Below, piece by piece: positions 24,613 to 33,643 of a DNA stretch of 64,000 bases (positions are counted from its first letter, which is position 1; each line of letters opens with the position of its first letter). The notes beneath the pieces were generated by a model. That model made no database searches and was not told the DNA's origin. It worked only from the letters and a program-made list of their open reading frames with translations. The stretch is from an uncultured Clostridium sp. (GTDB lineage: Bacteria; Bacillota; Clostridia; Lachnospirales; Lachnospiraceae): positions 110,161 to 174,160 of the forward strand of contig UPYT01000002.1 of assembly GCA_900538475.1 (NCBI GenBank). The letters are read 5' to 3'. The position numbers and the translations under genes are program-made.

Positions 24613-25515
24613 TTGTTTATCTGGGATTTTGTTGCAGACACGGTTCTGGGACAGATCATTGACTGGCTGTATGGTCAGATTGTTGGATTTCTGGGGGATT
24701 TTTTCATGCAGATGGGAAGCATGGGGGCTGAACTGTTTGAAATGAGCTGGGTACAGTCTGTTGTGCTTCTTTTTTATTATCTGGCATGGGCACTTTATGT
24801 GACGGGAATCGTAGTGGCAGCCTTTGAATGCGGAATTGAATATCAGAATGGCAGGGGAAGCATACGCGATACTGCCCTGAATGTAATCAAAGGATTCCTG
24901 GCAGCCAGCCTTTTTACGACTGTTCCAGTGGAACTTTATAAGCTCAGTATTTCACTTCAGGGGAGTTTTACAGCCGGTATTACAGGATTGGGAGAAGATA
25001 TTGGGACAGTTGCGGCAGGGATTGTGCAGTCTCTTCAGGATGCTGCTACCTGGCAAGAAGCTGCCACATCTGGAGTTTTTGGTGGAATCGGAAGTATCAG
25101 CAGCCCGATTTTTATGATTTTTCTCCTGATCCTCATGGGTTATGCGGTAATCAAAGTGTTCTTTGCGAACTTAAAACGGGGCGGGATCCTGCTGATCCAG
25201 ATTGCAGTAGGGAGCCTTTATTTATTCAGTGTGCCAAGGGGATATATTGATGGATTTGTTGGCTGGTGCAAGCAGGTAATCGGTCTGTGCCTGACCGCAT
25301 TTTTACAGGCGACGGTCCTGATCGCAGGTCTGATGGTCGTTAAGGATCAGGCACTGCTTGGTCTGGGACTTATGTTATCGGCAGGTGAGATTCCTCGGAT
25401 TGCGGGGCAGTTTGGGTTGGAAACGGGAACCAAAGCAAATGTGATGGGAGCAGTCTATGCAGCGCAGGGAGCTATGAACCTAACAAGGACGGTTGTGCAA
25501 GTGGTTTCTAAGTAG
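24613..25515 (+). CDS. TrbL/VirB6-like T4SS membrane protein
   Basis: 300 residues with about six hydrophobic segments (for example VVLLFYYLAWALYVTGIVVAAF, PIFMIFLLILMGYAVIKVFF, FLQATVLIAGLMVV). This is the polytopic VirB6/TrbL component that forms part of the inner-membrane channel. The start is TTG 24613 with GGGGAGGTGG about 10 bases before it. It follows DUF3852 and precedes the VirB3/VirB4 genes after an accessory insert. Confidence 0.85.
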   Translation: MFIWDFVADTVLGQIIDWLYGQIVGFLGDFFMQMGSMGAELFEMSWVQSVVLLFYYLAWALYVTGIVVAAFECGIEYQNGRGSIRDTALNVIKGFLAASLFTTVPVELYKLSISLQGSFTAGITGLGEDIGTVAAGIVQSLQDAATWQEAATSGVFGGIGSISSPIFMIFLLILMGYAVIKVFFANLKRGGILLIQIAVGSLYLFSVPRGYIDGFVGWCKQVIGLCLTAFLQATVLIAGLMVVKDQALLGLGLMLSAGEIPRIAGQFGLETGTKANVMGAVYAAQGAMNLTRTVVQVVSK

Positions 25516-25530
25516 AGAGGACGGTGAAGG

Positions 25531-25905
25531 ATGGAACACAACAAACTGGTGTATATTGCATCTCCGTATTCTGGAGATGTTGAGCGGAATGTAGCATTTG
25601 CAAAGGCAGCCTGTCGTTATGCCATGAACCAGGGGGTTACGCCAATTGCCTCCCATCTGTTATATCCGCAGATGCTGGATGATGGAGTCCCAGAAGAGAG
25701 GAAGCTGGGAACAGATATGGGGCTTCGGATTTTGAAGGTGTGTGAGGAAGTCTGGGTGTGTGGAAGTGAACTGTCTTCAGGAATGGAGCAGGAAATCCGT
25801 GCAGCAAGGCAGCTTCAGATTCCGCTTAGACGGGTCAGCGAACAGGAGATTGGATGGGAACTATGTGAAGTACCGATACAAAAGGGAATGGAGATGGGCG
25901 GATGA
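25531..25905 (+). CDS. DUF4406-like (nucleoside deoxyribosyltransferase fold) protein
   Basis: 124 residues. LVYIASPYSGDVERNVAFAKAACRYA, then PIASHLLYPQMLDDG and VCEEVWVCGSELSSGMEQEI, is the pattern of DUF4406 proteins, which share the Rossmann-like fold of nucleoside 2-deoxyribosyltransferases. It might act on nucleotides, but the substrate is unknown. It overlaps the cytosine methylase gene by 4 bases (ATGA), so the two are probably co-translated; a link to DNA modification is possible. Confidence 0.75.
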   Translation: MEHNKLVYIASPYSGDVERNVAFAKAACRYAMNQGVTPIASHLLYPQMLDDGVPEERKLGTDMGLRILKVCEEVWVCGSELSSGMEQEIRAARQLQIPLRRVSEQEIGWELCEVPIQKGMEMGG

Positions 25906-27623
25906 TGACACTGGGGAGTCTGTTTGACGGGATTGGAGGATTCCCTTTGGCGGCAGTTCACTGTGGAGGTGTACCGGTATGGGCCAGTGAGATAGAACCG
26001 TTTCCCATGAGGGTAACCAAACTCCGGTTTCCAGATATGATCCATGTAGGGGACATTACAAAACTGGATGGAGCAAAATTGCCGCCTGTGGATGTAATCT
26101 GCGGAGGCAGCCCCTGTCAGGATTTGTCAGTAGCCGGATTACGGAAAGGATTGGCAGGGGAGCGCTCCGGTCTGTTTATGGACCAGGTACGCATAGTAAA
26201 GGAGATGAGAGCAGAGGATGAAAGACGAGGGGTATCAGATGACTTTATTCGACCTCGATACCTCGTTTGGGAAAATGTCCCTGGAGCATTCAGTTCCGCA
26301 AATGGAGAAGATTTCCGGGCGGTCATCGAGGAGATTGTCCATATCAAGGACAGTACCTGTCATGTGCCTCGACCTGACACCGGGCGCTGGGAATCTGCTG
26401 GGGCTGCCATTTTGGGAGATCAATTCAGCCTGGCTTGGAGAGTCTTGGATGCTCAATACTGGGGAGTCGCCCAGCGCCGCCGTAGAATCTTCCTTGTCGC
26501 AGATTTTGGAGGACTCACCGCACCAAAGATATTATTTGAGCAGGAACGCCTGCCTGGGGATCCTGCGGAGGGCCAAGATCAGGGGAAAGGAGTTACCGCC
26601 GCAGCTGGAAACAGCTCTGCGGATTCAGGCGGGAGTAGAGTAGCAGAGGAAAAACAGGTGGATATTTTTGCGGTTCATATTGATCAGAGGGAAGAAACAA
26701 TCAACCTTAATGGAATATCCGGAGCTTTGATGGCAACGACCAATTTGCAGATGCAGACCTTTGTGGCAGGGGGGATGAGGAAGTTTGAAAGTGCAGAAAA
26801 AGAAGAGTGTCTGTGCCTCAATGACCAAGGAGGAGAGCGTATGGATGTTTCGGTCGATGTAACAGCAACCCTGCGGGCAGGGATGAGTGGTCATCCGCCT
26901 TTGGTGATGGGCATCCAGCAGGGGAGTGCTGGGGCAGAGGAAACTCCGGATCTAGCCCTTACAGAGGAGGCAGAAACCGGCGGGAACAATTACCAGATTC
27001 TGTTTGAGAATCACGGGATTGATGCCAGATATACAGGTCCGCATGAGGTGGCCCCTACCATGTCAGCCCGGTATGGAACAGGAGGAAACAATGTCCCACT
27101 GGTTTCAGATATGCCGGAGAGTTATTGTATTGCCGGAAATATCATTGATCGGGAAGTACAAAATGGAGGAAATGGTCTGGGATGCCAGCCGGATATATCC
27201 TATACTCTTACGAGCGCAGACCGTCATGCAGTGTTCAGCCGCCAGAGAAGTGATGAATTTCTGCAAAATCGGGTAACAGCGACTCAGAGTGCCAGACAGC
27301 ATAAGGATGCTACGGATCTGGTGTGTGAGCCGTATCAGAATACGGTAGGAACCATTGGATATACAGATCATAAGGGGATTAATAATCAATATGTCAGCGA
27401 AGATAAATGTATTGTTGAGAACCGGAAACTGATCCGGAGACTGACGCCTTTGGAGTGTGAACGGTTGCAGGGTTTTCCGGATCACTGGACAGATATCCCT
27501 GGTGCCTCGGACAGTGCCCGTTATAAAGCTCTTGGAAATAGCGTAGCGATACCGTGTGTGGATTTTGTTCTCCGTGGTATCGCTTATTTTTTGCGCAAGA
27601 TGAAGGAGGAGAAAGAACCATAA
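25902..27623 (+). CDS. C5 cytosine DNA methyltransferase
   Basis: 573 residues. Motif I SLFDGIGGFPLAA, motif IV GGSPCQDLS with the catalytic Cys near residue 71, motif VI WENVPGAFSS, motif VIII QRRRRIFLVADF, and the C-terminal motifs LTPLECERLQGFPD and ALGNSVAIPCV are all present. Between residues 210 and 500 is a very long variable region, with repeated NG.A.T type segments, that should hold the target-recognition domain. It probably shields the element from host restriction. No restriction endonuclease is adjacent. Part of the gene (26239-26643) also encodes a second protein in another frame. Confidence 0.9.
   Translation: MMTLGSLFDGIGGFPLAAVHCGGVPVWASEIEPFPMRVTKLRFPDMIHVGDITKLDGAKLPPVDVICGGSPCQDLSVAGLRKGLAGERSGLFMDQVRIVKEMRAEDERRGVSDDFIRPRYLVWENVPGAFSSANGEDFRAVIEEIVHIKDSTCHVPRPDTGRWESAGAAILGDQFSLAWRVLDAQYWGVAQRRRRIFLVADFGGLTAPKILFEQERLPGDPAEGQDQGKGVTAAAGNSSADSGGSRVAEEKQVDIFAVHIDQREETINLNGISGALMATTNLQMQTFVAGGMRKFESAEKEECLCLNDQGGERMDVSVDVTATLRAGMSGHPPLVMGIQQGSAGAEETPDLALTEEAETGGNNYQILFENHGIDARYTGPHEVAPTMSARYGTGGNNVPLVSDMPESYCIAGNIIDREVQNGGNGLGCQPDISYTLTSADRHAVFSRQRSDEFLQNRVTATQSARQHKDATDLVCEPYQNTVGTIGYTDHKGINNQYVSEDKCIVENRKLIRRLTPLECERLQGFPDHWTDIPGASDSARYKALGNSVAIPCVDFVLRGIAYFLRKMKEEKEP
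26239..26643 (+). CDS. Overlapping-frame gene inside the cytosine methylase
   Basis: A 134-residue product wholly inside the methylase gene, in the +1 frame. The sequence MTLFDLDTSFGKMSLEHS ... ARLGESWMLNT-like stretch, GESPSAAVESSLSQILED and RYYLSRNACLGILRRAKIRGKELPP matches a family of small proteins that I know from clostridial phages and mobile elements, often lying beside or within cytosine methylase genes. ATG 26239 has GAGGGG 6 bases upstream; ATG 26218 is an alternative. It is therefore probably a real dual-coding gene. Function unknown. Confidence 0.65.
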   Translation: MTLFDLDTSFGKMSLEHSVPQMEKISGRSSRRLSISRTVPVMCLDLTPGAGNLLGLPFWEINSAWLGESWMLNTGESPSAAVESSLSQILEDSPHQRYYLSRNACLGILRRAKIRGKELPPQLETALRIQAGVE

Positions 27624-27733
27624 GATTGGTAGTTCTGCTTCCGTTTTCAGGCAATCTTTGTTGGGTATCGTCATAGCTATCTCATCTCTTTATGGATATA
27701 CTTGGTTTGTAAAAACGAGGAAAGGAGAGTCAA

Positions 27734-28084
27734 ATGGAAGAGCGTAAGAAAAATTTATGCGCCATGATTCCAGAATCCCTGCATAAGAAAGTTCGGGAAG
27801 AACAGGAAGAATGGGGAATCAAGCTGAACGAGTATATGGAACGGATTCTAAAAGACCACTTTGAGAAGGGAGAAAGAGAGATGGCAAACGGAACCAGGAC
27901 ACTGGCATTTCAGGTATCAGAGGAGTTTTTTCAGAGGTTAAAAAAATACCTCAAAAAGACAGGACAGAGCCAGAAAGAATTTGTGATCGGACTGATTGAA
28001 GATGTACTTTCGCAGGAAGAACATGTAGTATCTGGAGAGATGCAGGAGACAGAGGGAAAGGCAGAACTTGAGGAAACTGAATAA
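27734..28084 (+). CDS. Small RHH-like protein with two repeats
   Basis: 116 residues. Two similar segments resemble ribbon-helix-helix units: KNLCAMIPESLHKKVREEQEEWGIKLNEYMERIL and TLAFQVSEEFFQRLKKYLKKTGQSQKEFVIGLIED. Each has a strand followed by two helices. The C-terminus is acidic. It may bind DNA as a repressor of the T4SS genes that follow, or serve in the relaxosome; this is inferred from the fold pattern only. AAAGGAG lies before the ATG. Confidence 0.65.
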   Translation: MEERKKNLCAMIPESLHKKVREEQEEWGIKLNEYMERILKDHFEKGEREMANGTRTLAFQVSEEFFQRLKKYLKKTGQSQKEFVIGLIEDVLSQEEHVVSGEMQETEGKAELEETE

Positions 28085-28101
28085 GAGGAAGGATCGAACA
28101 T

Positions 28102-28132
28102 ACCGCCGGCAGAGCTTCATCATGCCGGCGGT
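28102..28132 (+). terminator. Strong GC-rich hairpin between RHH gene and T4SS genes
   Basis: ACCGCCGGCA (28102-28111) and TGCCGGCGGT (28123-28132) are perfectly complementary over 10 bases with an 11-base loop. Only a weak TATTATTT follows, so it may be an attenuator or mRNA-processing/stability element and not a full terminator. It separates the RHH gene from the VirB3-like gene. Confidence 0.5.
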
Positions 28133-28152
28133 TATTATTTGGAGGTGATCGG

Positions 28153-28413
28153 TTGTATATTTATCCGGACCATTTGAAATCAAAAGCAACACTTTGGTTA
28201 TGGCAGCTTCGGGACATTGGGATTCTTGGTATTTGCGGATTGGTCTCCATTTTAGCAGCTACGCAGGCGGGATTTATGTTCCCTTGTGTTCTGACAGGGG
28301 TATATGGATTTCTGACGATCCGCTTTGAAGATACCAGCATTCTGGATTTTATCCGGTATGCCTGTGCGTATTTTTTTATGCGTCAGCAATTTTTTGAGTG
28401 GAGGTATGAATGA
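28153..28413 (+). CDS. VirB3/PrgI-like small T4SS membrane protein
   Basis: 86 residues with two close membrane helices (DIGILGICGLVSILAATQAGFMFPCVLTGVYGFL). Size, hydrophobicity and location directly before the VirB4 module match VirB3/PrgI/TcpE-type subunits. The start is TTG 28153 after TTGGAGGTGAT. The end overlaps the next ATG by 4 bases. Confidence 0.75.
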   Translation: MYIYPDHLKSKATLWLWQLRDIGILGICGLVSILAATQAGFMFPCVLTGVYGFLTIRFEDTSILDFIRYACAYFFMRQQFFEWRYE

Positions 28414-29009
28414 GCAGGGAGAAACGAAAAGCGAAAAAAGAGGCAGAGAAGCGCCTCTCCACACGGCAGTTCATTGGTGCAAAGGAGATTACAGACTACA
28501 GTCTGGTGACCTACGGACAGGGGGAGCTGGTGTATTTTATTGTAAAACCAACGAATATTTCTGTTTTGTCCGAATCTAGTGTCGGGGCAAGAATCTATGC
28601 TCTTATGACTGTACTAAAAGGAGTGGCAGAGATTGAGATGCTGTGTCTAAACAGCAGGGAAAGCTTTGAAGACAACAAGCGGTTTCTGAAAAGTCAGATG
28701 GAGCAGGAAGAGAATCCAGTCATACGCCGTCTTTTGGAACAGGATCAGACCCATCTGGACCGGATTCAGGTGCAGATGGCGACAGCCCGTGAATTTCTGA
28801 TTATGCTGCGGTTAAAAGATGAAAAGGAATCGGATATTTTTCCGTACCTTTCCAGGATTGAAAAATCCCTGAAGGAACAGAGTTTTTCTGTTAAACGGGC
28901 AGATAAAGAGGATATCAAACGTATCCTGGCTGTTTACTATGAGCAGAACGTGACCACAGAGAAGTTTGAAGACTTTGACGGGGAGCGGTGGATCATACCA
29001 GAGATTTAG
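28410..29009 (+). CDS. VirB4-associated conserved protein
   Basis: 199 soluble residues, basic at the N-terminus (REKRKAKKEAEKR). The middle (DYSLVTYGQGELVYFIVKPTNISVLSES) resembles the N-terminal segment of VirB4/PrgI-type proteins, and helices follow. In CD1110-type clostridial elements a protein of this type precedes VirB4. I infer that it forms a complex with VirB4 at the membrane. It is followed by VirB4 17 bases later with GAGGAGG in between. Confidence 0.65.
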   Translation: MSREKRKAKKEAEKRLSTRQFIGAKEITDYSLVTYGQGELVYFIVKPTNISVLSESSVGARIYALMTVLKGVAEIEMLCLNSRESFEDNKRFLKSQMEQEENPVIRRLLEQDQTHLDRIQVQMATAREFLIMLRLKDEKESDIFPYLSRIEKSLKEQSFSVKRADKEDIKRILAVYYEQNVTTEKFEDFDGERWIIPEI

Positions 29010-29026
29010 AGTGAGGAGGAGATGAC

Positions 29027-30856
29027 TTGAAAAAAGGAAGAACAGCAGTTGATGACAGGGAAGATAATGTGCGTATCCAGGAATTTCTGGATATGATTGC
29101 CCCGTCTGTCATTAAATTTGAAACAGATCATTTTATTTGCGGTAACACCTATCGTTGTGTCTGGGCACTGCGGGAGTACCCGACTGCTACGGAAGAGCAG
29201 GCAATTCTTTCACATTTAGGGGAGAAAGATGGTGTAACCTTGCGGATCTATACCCGTCATGTGACACCCGTTGAGGAGCGGAAGATCATCAGTAATGCAG
29301 CCAACAAAAACCGGATGGATCGGAGCAATACCAGTGATTTACAGCAGACTGTTTTGGCTGAAAGTAATTTACAGGATGTAACTACCATCGTAGCCCAGAT
29401 GCACCGTAACCGAGAACCCCTCCTCCATACGGCAGTATATCTGGAGTTGTGTGCCCATGATCTGGAGCATTTGAAGCTTCTTCAAACAGAAGTACTAACG
29501 GAACTGATCCGGTCAAAATTGAATGTAGACCGACTGATCCTCCGTCAACAACAGGGGTTCCGGTGTGTAATGCCAAGCGGTTATAACCTGTTTAAGGATC
29601 AGTTTGAGAGAGTGCTTCCGGCCAGCAGTGTGGCGAATCTGTATCCCTTTAACTATTCAGGAAAGACGGATCCTCATGGGTTCTATATTGGGAGAGATAA
29701 ATTTGGGAGTAATGTACTGGTGGATTTTAACCGGAGAGCAGATGATAAGACGAATGCCAATATCCTGATTCTGGGAAACAGCGGACAGGGAAAAAGCTAT
29801 CTGCTTAAATTGCTGCTGACGAATTTAAGGGAGTCCGGAATGCATATCTGCGCTCTGGATCCGGAAATGGAGTATGAAGATCTGACCAATAATCTGGGAG
29901 GGTGTTTTATCGACTTAATGAGTGGGGAGTTCATTATCAACCCTCTGGAACCGAAAACCTGGGACGAAGCGGGAAGCCCGGAGGATCTGGATGCACCTCA
30001 GACCTTTCGCATCCGGTCCAGATTATCCCAGCATATCAGTTTCTTAAAGGACTTTTTCCGAAGCTACAAGGATTTTTCCGACAGGGAAATCGATGTGATT
30101 GAGATCATGCTGCAGAAGTTATATACCAGATGGGGGATTACAGACGAAAGTGATTTTGAATGCCTGGCTGCGGAGGATTACCCAGTTCTCTCCGATCTTT
30201 ATGCGTTCATTGAGGAAGAATATCAGGGATTTGACGAAAACAGAAGACAGCTTTATACAGCAGAAATGATTCAGAGTATTCTTCTTGGGCTGAATTCTAT
30301 GTGTGTGGGAGCTGAGAGCAAGTTCTTTAATGGACATACCAATATCACCGATGATGGCTTCATTACCTTTGGGGTAAAAGGACTGTTACAGGCCAGCAGG
30401 AGCCTTAAAAATGCATTGCTTTTTAATGTGCTTTCGTTTATGAGCGATGTTCTTTTGACACAAGGCAATACGGCAGCCAGTCTGGATGAGTTTTATCTGT
30501 TCCTTTCCAACCTGACTGCAGTAGAGTATGTTAGAAATTTTATGAAGCGTGTGCGAAAAAAAGATTCTGCAGTTATCATAGCCAGCCAGAACCTAGAGGA
30601 TTTTAATCTGGATGGCGTGAGGGAGTATACCAAGCCGCTGTTTTCCATCCCGACGCATCAGTTTCTGTTCAATGCGGGGAGCATTGATGCCAAGTTTTAT
30701 ACGGATACCCTGCAGCTGGAGGATAGTGAGTATAACCTGATCCGGTATCCACAACGGGGAGTCTGCCTGTATAAATGTGGAAATGAGCGATATAACTTAA
30801 TGGTAAATGCCCCGGAACACAAAGCCAGACTGTTCGGAAAGGCAGGAGGACGCTAA
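29027..30856 (+). CDS. virB4: VirB4-like conjugation ATPase (CD1110 type)
   Basis: 609 residues. Walker A LGNSGQGKSYLLKLLL lies around residues 247-262, a CALDPEMEYEDL stretch follows, and LDEFYLFLSN serves as the Walker B region. IIASQNLEDF near the C-terminus is the typical sensor of VirB4/TraE ATPases. It powers substrate transfer and pilus assembly in type IV secretion. The start is TTG 29027. The family is known from clostridial ICEs such as the C. difficile CD1110 element. Confidence 0.9.
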   Translation: MKKGRTAVDDREDNVRIQEFLDMIAPSVIKFETDHFICGNTYRCVWALREYPTATEEQAILSHLGEKDGVTLRIYTRHVTPVEERKIISNAANKNRMDRSNTSDLQQTVLAESNLQDVTTIVAQMHRNREPLLHTAVYLELCAHDLEHLKLLQTEVLTELIRSKLNVDRLILRQQQGFRCVMPSGYNLFKDQFERVLPASSVANLYPFNYSGKTDPHGFYIGRDKFGSNVLVDFNRRADDKTNANILILGNSGQGKSYLLKLLLTNLRESGMHICALDPEMEYEDLTNNLGGCFIDLMSGEFIINPLEPKTWDEAGSPEDLDAPQTFRIRSRLSQHISFLKDFFRSYKDFSDREIDVIEIMLQKLYTRWGITDESDFECLAAEDYPVLSDLYAFIEEEYQGFDENRRQLYTAEMIQSILLGLNSMCVGAESKFFNGHTNITDDGFITFGVKGLLQASRSLKNALLFNVLSFMSDVLLTQGNTAASLDEFYLFLSNLTAVEYVRNFMKRVRKKDSAVIIASQNLEDFNLDGVREYTKPLFSIPTHQFLFNAGSIDAKFYTDTLQLEDSEYNLIRYPQRGVCLYKCGNERYNLMVNAPEHKARLFGKAGGR

Positions 30857-30871
30857 AAGGGGAGACTATGA

Positions 30872-31915
30872 ATGGAGTTAAAGGAGCAGAAATTTGGCAT
30901 TGAGATTGAGATGACCGGCATTACCCGTGCGAAAGCGGCTGAGGTAACGGCAGAGTATTTTGGAACTAGAGTCAAATATCTGGGAACCTATTACGATACC
31001 TATGCAGCCATTGACACGGAGGGGCGGCAGTGGAAGTTTATGAGTGATGGGAGTATAACAGCGCAGAAAAAATCGAATGGGAGAAAGATCAATGCAGGGA
31101 GAGAATATCAGACGGAGATGGTAAGTCCCATCTGTCGCTATGAGGATATTGTGACGATTCAGGAGATCATCCGGAAGCTGAAAGAGCATGGGGCACTGAC
31201 GAATGGAAGCTGCGGTATCCATGTGCATATCAATGCGGAACCGTTTGATGCCAGAACCCTTCGTAATATCACTAATATCATGGCAGCCAAGGAAGATCTG
31301 ATCTATAAAGCTCTGGGGGTGTCCGTGGATCGACAGCATCGGTGGTGTCAGCCAGTAGACACACGATTTTTGGAAGAATTAAACAGAAGAAAACCAAAGA
31401 GTATGGAGGCAGTGGAACGGATCTGGTATAACGGGGAGAGCCGCAGAGACCAGCATTATGATGATAGCCGCTATCATTGTCTGAACCTTCATTCTGTTTT
31501 TCAGAAAGGAACAGTGGAATTTCGTCTGTTCAATGGGACGCTTCATGCAGGCAAGATTAAGGCCTATATCCAGTTTTGTCTGGCGATTGGCGCCCAAGCG
31601 CTGAATCAGTCCTGCGCCAGCAGAAGAAAAACTCAGACCAGCAATGAGAAGTATACATTCCGCACTTGGCTTTTACGGCTAGGATTAAATGGGGAAGAAT
31701 TCGCCACAGCTCGTCAACATCTGCTGGCAAATCTGCCGGGCTGTATTGCCTGGAAGGATCCGGCTCAGGCGGAAGCACAAAAGGAAAGAATGCGACAGAA
31801 GCGGGAGAAGGAATTGGCAGAACGGATCCAGAGACAGGAAACCATTCATCCAATTGAGGAATTAGAATCAGCTGGGGAAGCACAGGAATCCCCGGCTTTT
31901 TGTATGCGAATGTGA
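30872..31915 (+). CDS. Amidoligase family enzyme
   Basis: 347 residues of the PF12224-type amidoligase fold (glutamine-synthetase/COOH-NH2 ligase related). FGIEIEMTGITRAKAA at the N-terminus, WKFMSDGSI, YQTEMVSPI, GIHVHINAEPFD and FRLFNGTLHAGK give the family's Glu/His metal and ATP positions. Such enzymes form amide bonds. Comparative work on prokaryotic amidoligases describes frequent pairing with AIG2-like cyclotransferases, as here. The gene lies inside the T4SS operon, 15 bases after virB4, so a modification of the cell wall or a pilus peptide is a reasonable guess. Confidence 0.85.
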   Translation: MELKEQKFGIEIEMTGITRAKAAEVTAEYFGTRVKYLGTYYDTYAAIDTEGRQWKFMSDGSITAQKKSNGRKINAGREYQTEMVSPICRYEDIVTIQEIIRKLKEHGALTNGSCGIHVHINAEPFDARTLRNITNIMAAKEDLIYKALGVSVDRQHRWCQPVDTRFLEELNRRKPKSMEAVERIWYNGESRRDQHYDDSRYHCLNLHSVFQKGTVEFRLFNGTLHAGKIKAYIQFCLAIGAQALNQSCASRRKTQTSNEKYTFRTWLLRLGLNGEEFATARQHLLANLPGCIAWKDPAQAEAQKERMRQKREKELAERIQRQETIHPIEELESAGEAQESPAFCMRM

Positions 31916-31929
31916 CAGGAGGAAGCAAA

Positions 31930-32451
31930 TTGAAAGGAAAACAAAGACTTTATATTGCCTATGGGAGCAATCTGAATCTGGAGCAGATGGCATTTCGTTG
32001 TCCGACTGCGAAGGTAGTAGGAAAGAGTGAATTAAAGGATTACGAACTGTTATTTCGGGGAGGCCGCAGGGGGGCTGTGGCAACCGTAGAACCTAAAGCA
32101 GGGAGTACTGTGCCGATACTGGTCTGGGAGATTCAGAAGAAAGACGAGGCATCGCTGGATCTTTATGAAGGGTATCCGAATTTCTATGATAAGCAGATGC
32201 TGGAGATTGAACTGGATGGAAAAATTGTTCCGGCCATGGTTTATGTGATGACACCAGGGCATTCATTTGGAATTCCCTCTGACTATTATTCCAATGTAAT
32301 CTGGCAAGGGTACGAAACGGCAGGGTTTGAAACCCAGTTTCTGGAGGACGCAATCGAACATGCTTATCAGCTTGTACAGAAACAGGAAAGAGAGGGAGAC
32401 TTCTATCAGCAGAGCCTGTTTCATATGGGGGGCTATGATGGAATGAAATAA
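31930..32451 (+). CDS. Gamma-glutamylcyclotransferase (AIG2-like)
   Basis: 173 residues. YIAYGSNLNLEQM at the N-terminus and the catalytic Glu in LDLYEGYPNFYDK are diagnostic of the GGCT/AIG2 fold, with VYVMTPGHSFGIPSDYY as the last conserved segment. It would release 5-oxoproline from gamma-glutamyl amides, so it could undo or trim the product of the amidoligase before it. The start TTG 31930 follows AGGAGGAAG; the frame from 31900 overlaps the amidoligase. Part of the same operon. Confidence 0.85.
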   Translation: MKGKQRLYIAYGSNLNLEQMAFRCPTAKVVGKSELKDYELLFRGGRRGAVATVEPKAGSTVPILVWEIQKKDEASLDLYEGYPNFYDKQMLEIELDGKIVPAMVYVMTPGHSFGIPSDYYSNVIWQGYETAGFETQFLEDAIEHAYQLVQKQEREGDFYQQSLFHMGGYDGMK

Positions 32452-32504
32452 ATCCTGATGCGTCAGATGAATATCTCGATAAAAAGTGTGGAAGGAGTGA
32501 TTTT

Positions 32505-33530
32505 ATGGCCGTCTCAGCTGCCGCTGTGACAGCAAAACTGGTAGCGCTTACCCTATCTGACCGGAATGGGCGGACTGTGGTTTTTTCTGTTATTGCAGCA
32601 TTAGTAACCCCTGTTATTTTAATTGCCACCATGATTATGTGCACGCTTTCTGGGACTGTAGACCATAACATTTCTGCTGTCCAGCTGTCCTTTCATGGAG
32701 GGTATTTGTCCTCAAAGGTGCCAGCAGAGTATCGGATGTACATCGAAAATATGCAGGACAGTTTTGAAAAACTGGATGGGGTGTTAAATGAAATTAATGG
32801 TATGGCAGAAGCCGAAGAAGTAGATCCCTACCAGGTAAAAGCGATTTTTTATGCCCTGTTTTTTGGTAAGGAGTACCCTCGGATGGATGAGGGGGACTAT
32901 CGGGCATTCGCAGATTGTTTTGTAGAGTATGAGGAGAGGGAGGATGAAGAGGGAGAAACCTATACAGTTGCAATTCCAATCCAAAGCCTGAATATGGTCT
33001 ACGGAAATCTTGCTGCAGAATTAAACCAGGAGGTTTCTCTGGAAGATAAAACGAATGTACAGCGCATCTATATGCTGGCAAAATACGGTGTGAGTGTACC
33101 AGGTGGAAATGGTCTTCCTCCCGGACAGGCTATGGGAGATGGGAGTTTTTCCGCGCTGATGGCAGAGGCAACCCGTTATATTGGTTATCCCTATGTATGG
33201 GGCGGTAGTTCTCCAGACACCAGTTTCGACTGCAGTGGATATATCTGTTGGGTCTACACGAGATCCGGGGTGTATCACCTTTCCCGAACAACAGCTCAGG
33301 GGATTTATGACCAGTGTGCGATTGTGTCAAGAGAGGAAGCTAGACCCGGAGATCTGGTGTTTTTTACGGGAACTTATGCATCTGCAGGGGCGGTCAGCCA
33401 TGTGGGGATTTATGTTGGAGGCTCTAGGATGCTGCATTGTGGTTCGCCTATTGGCTATGCGGACCTTACTTCTCCTTACTGGAACAGCCATCTGTATGCT
33501 TTTGGAAGGCTGGCAACTATTCCGGAATGA
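32505..33530 (+). CDS. NlpC/P60 cell-wall hydrolase of the T4SS
   Basis: 341 residues. One N-terminal membrane helix (VFSVIAALVTPVILIATMIM) and a spacer lead to a C40 peptidase domain from about residue 220. The catalytic Cys is in SFDCSGYICWVY (about residue 243), the His in AVSHVGIYVGGSRMLHC (about 297). It replaces VirB1-type muramidases by cutting peptide links, opening the wall for the transfer channel. AAGGAGTG precedes ATG 32505. Confidence 0.9.
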   Translation: MAVSAAAVTAKLVALTLSDRNGRTVVFSVIAALVTPVILIATMIMCTLSGTVDHNISAVQLSFHGGYLSSKVPAEYRMYIENMQDSFEKLDGVLNEINGMAEAEEVDPYQVKAIFYALFFGKEYPRMDEGDYRAFADCFVEYEEREDEEGETYTVAIPIQSLNMVYGNLAAELNQEVSLEDKTNVQRIYMLAKYGVSVPGGNGLPPGQAMGDGSFSALMAEATRYIGYPYVWGGSSPDTSFDCSGYICWVYTRSGVYHLSRTTAQGIYDQCAIVSREEARPGDLVFFTGTYASAGAVSHVGIYVGGSRMLHCGSPIGYADLTSPYWNSHLYAFGRLATIPE

Positions 33531-33643
33531 GGCAGCTAAAAATGAAATTTGTGCAGATTTGCCTGGACAGTTTATGGATATGTGATATCGACTTTTAGAA
33601 AAAAGTTCGGTATTGTGTGTGGCTGAAAGGAGGGAAGTAACCG

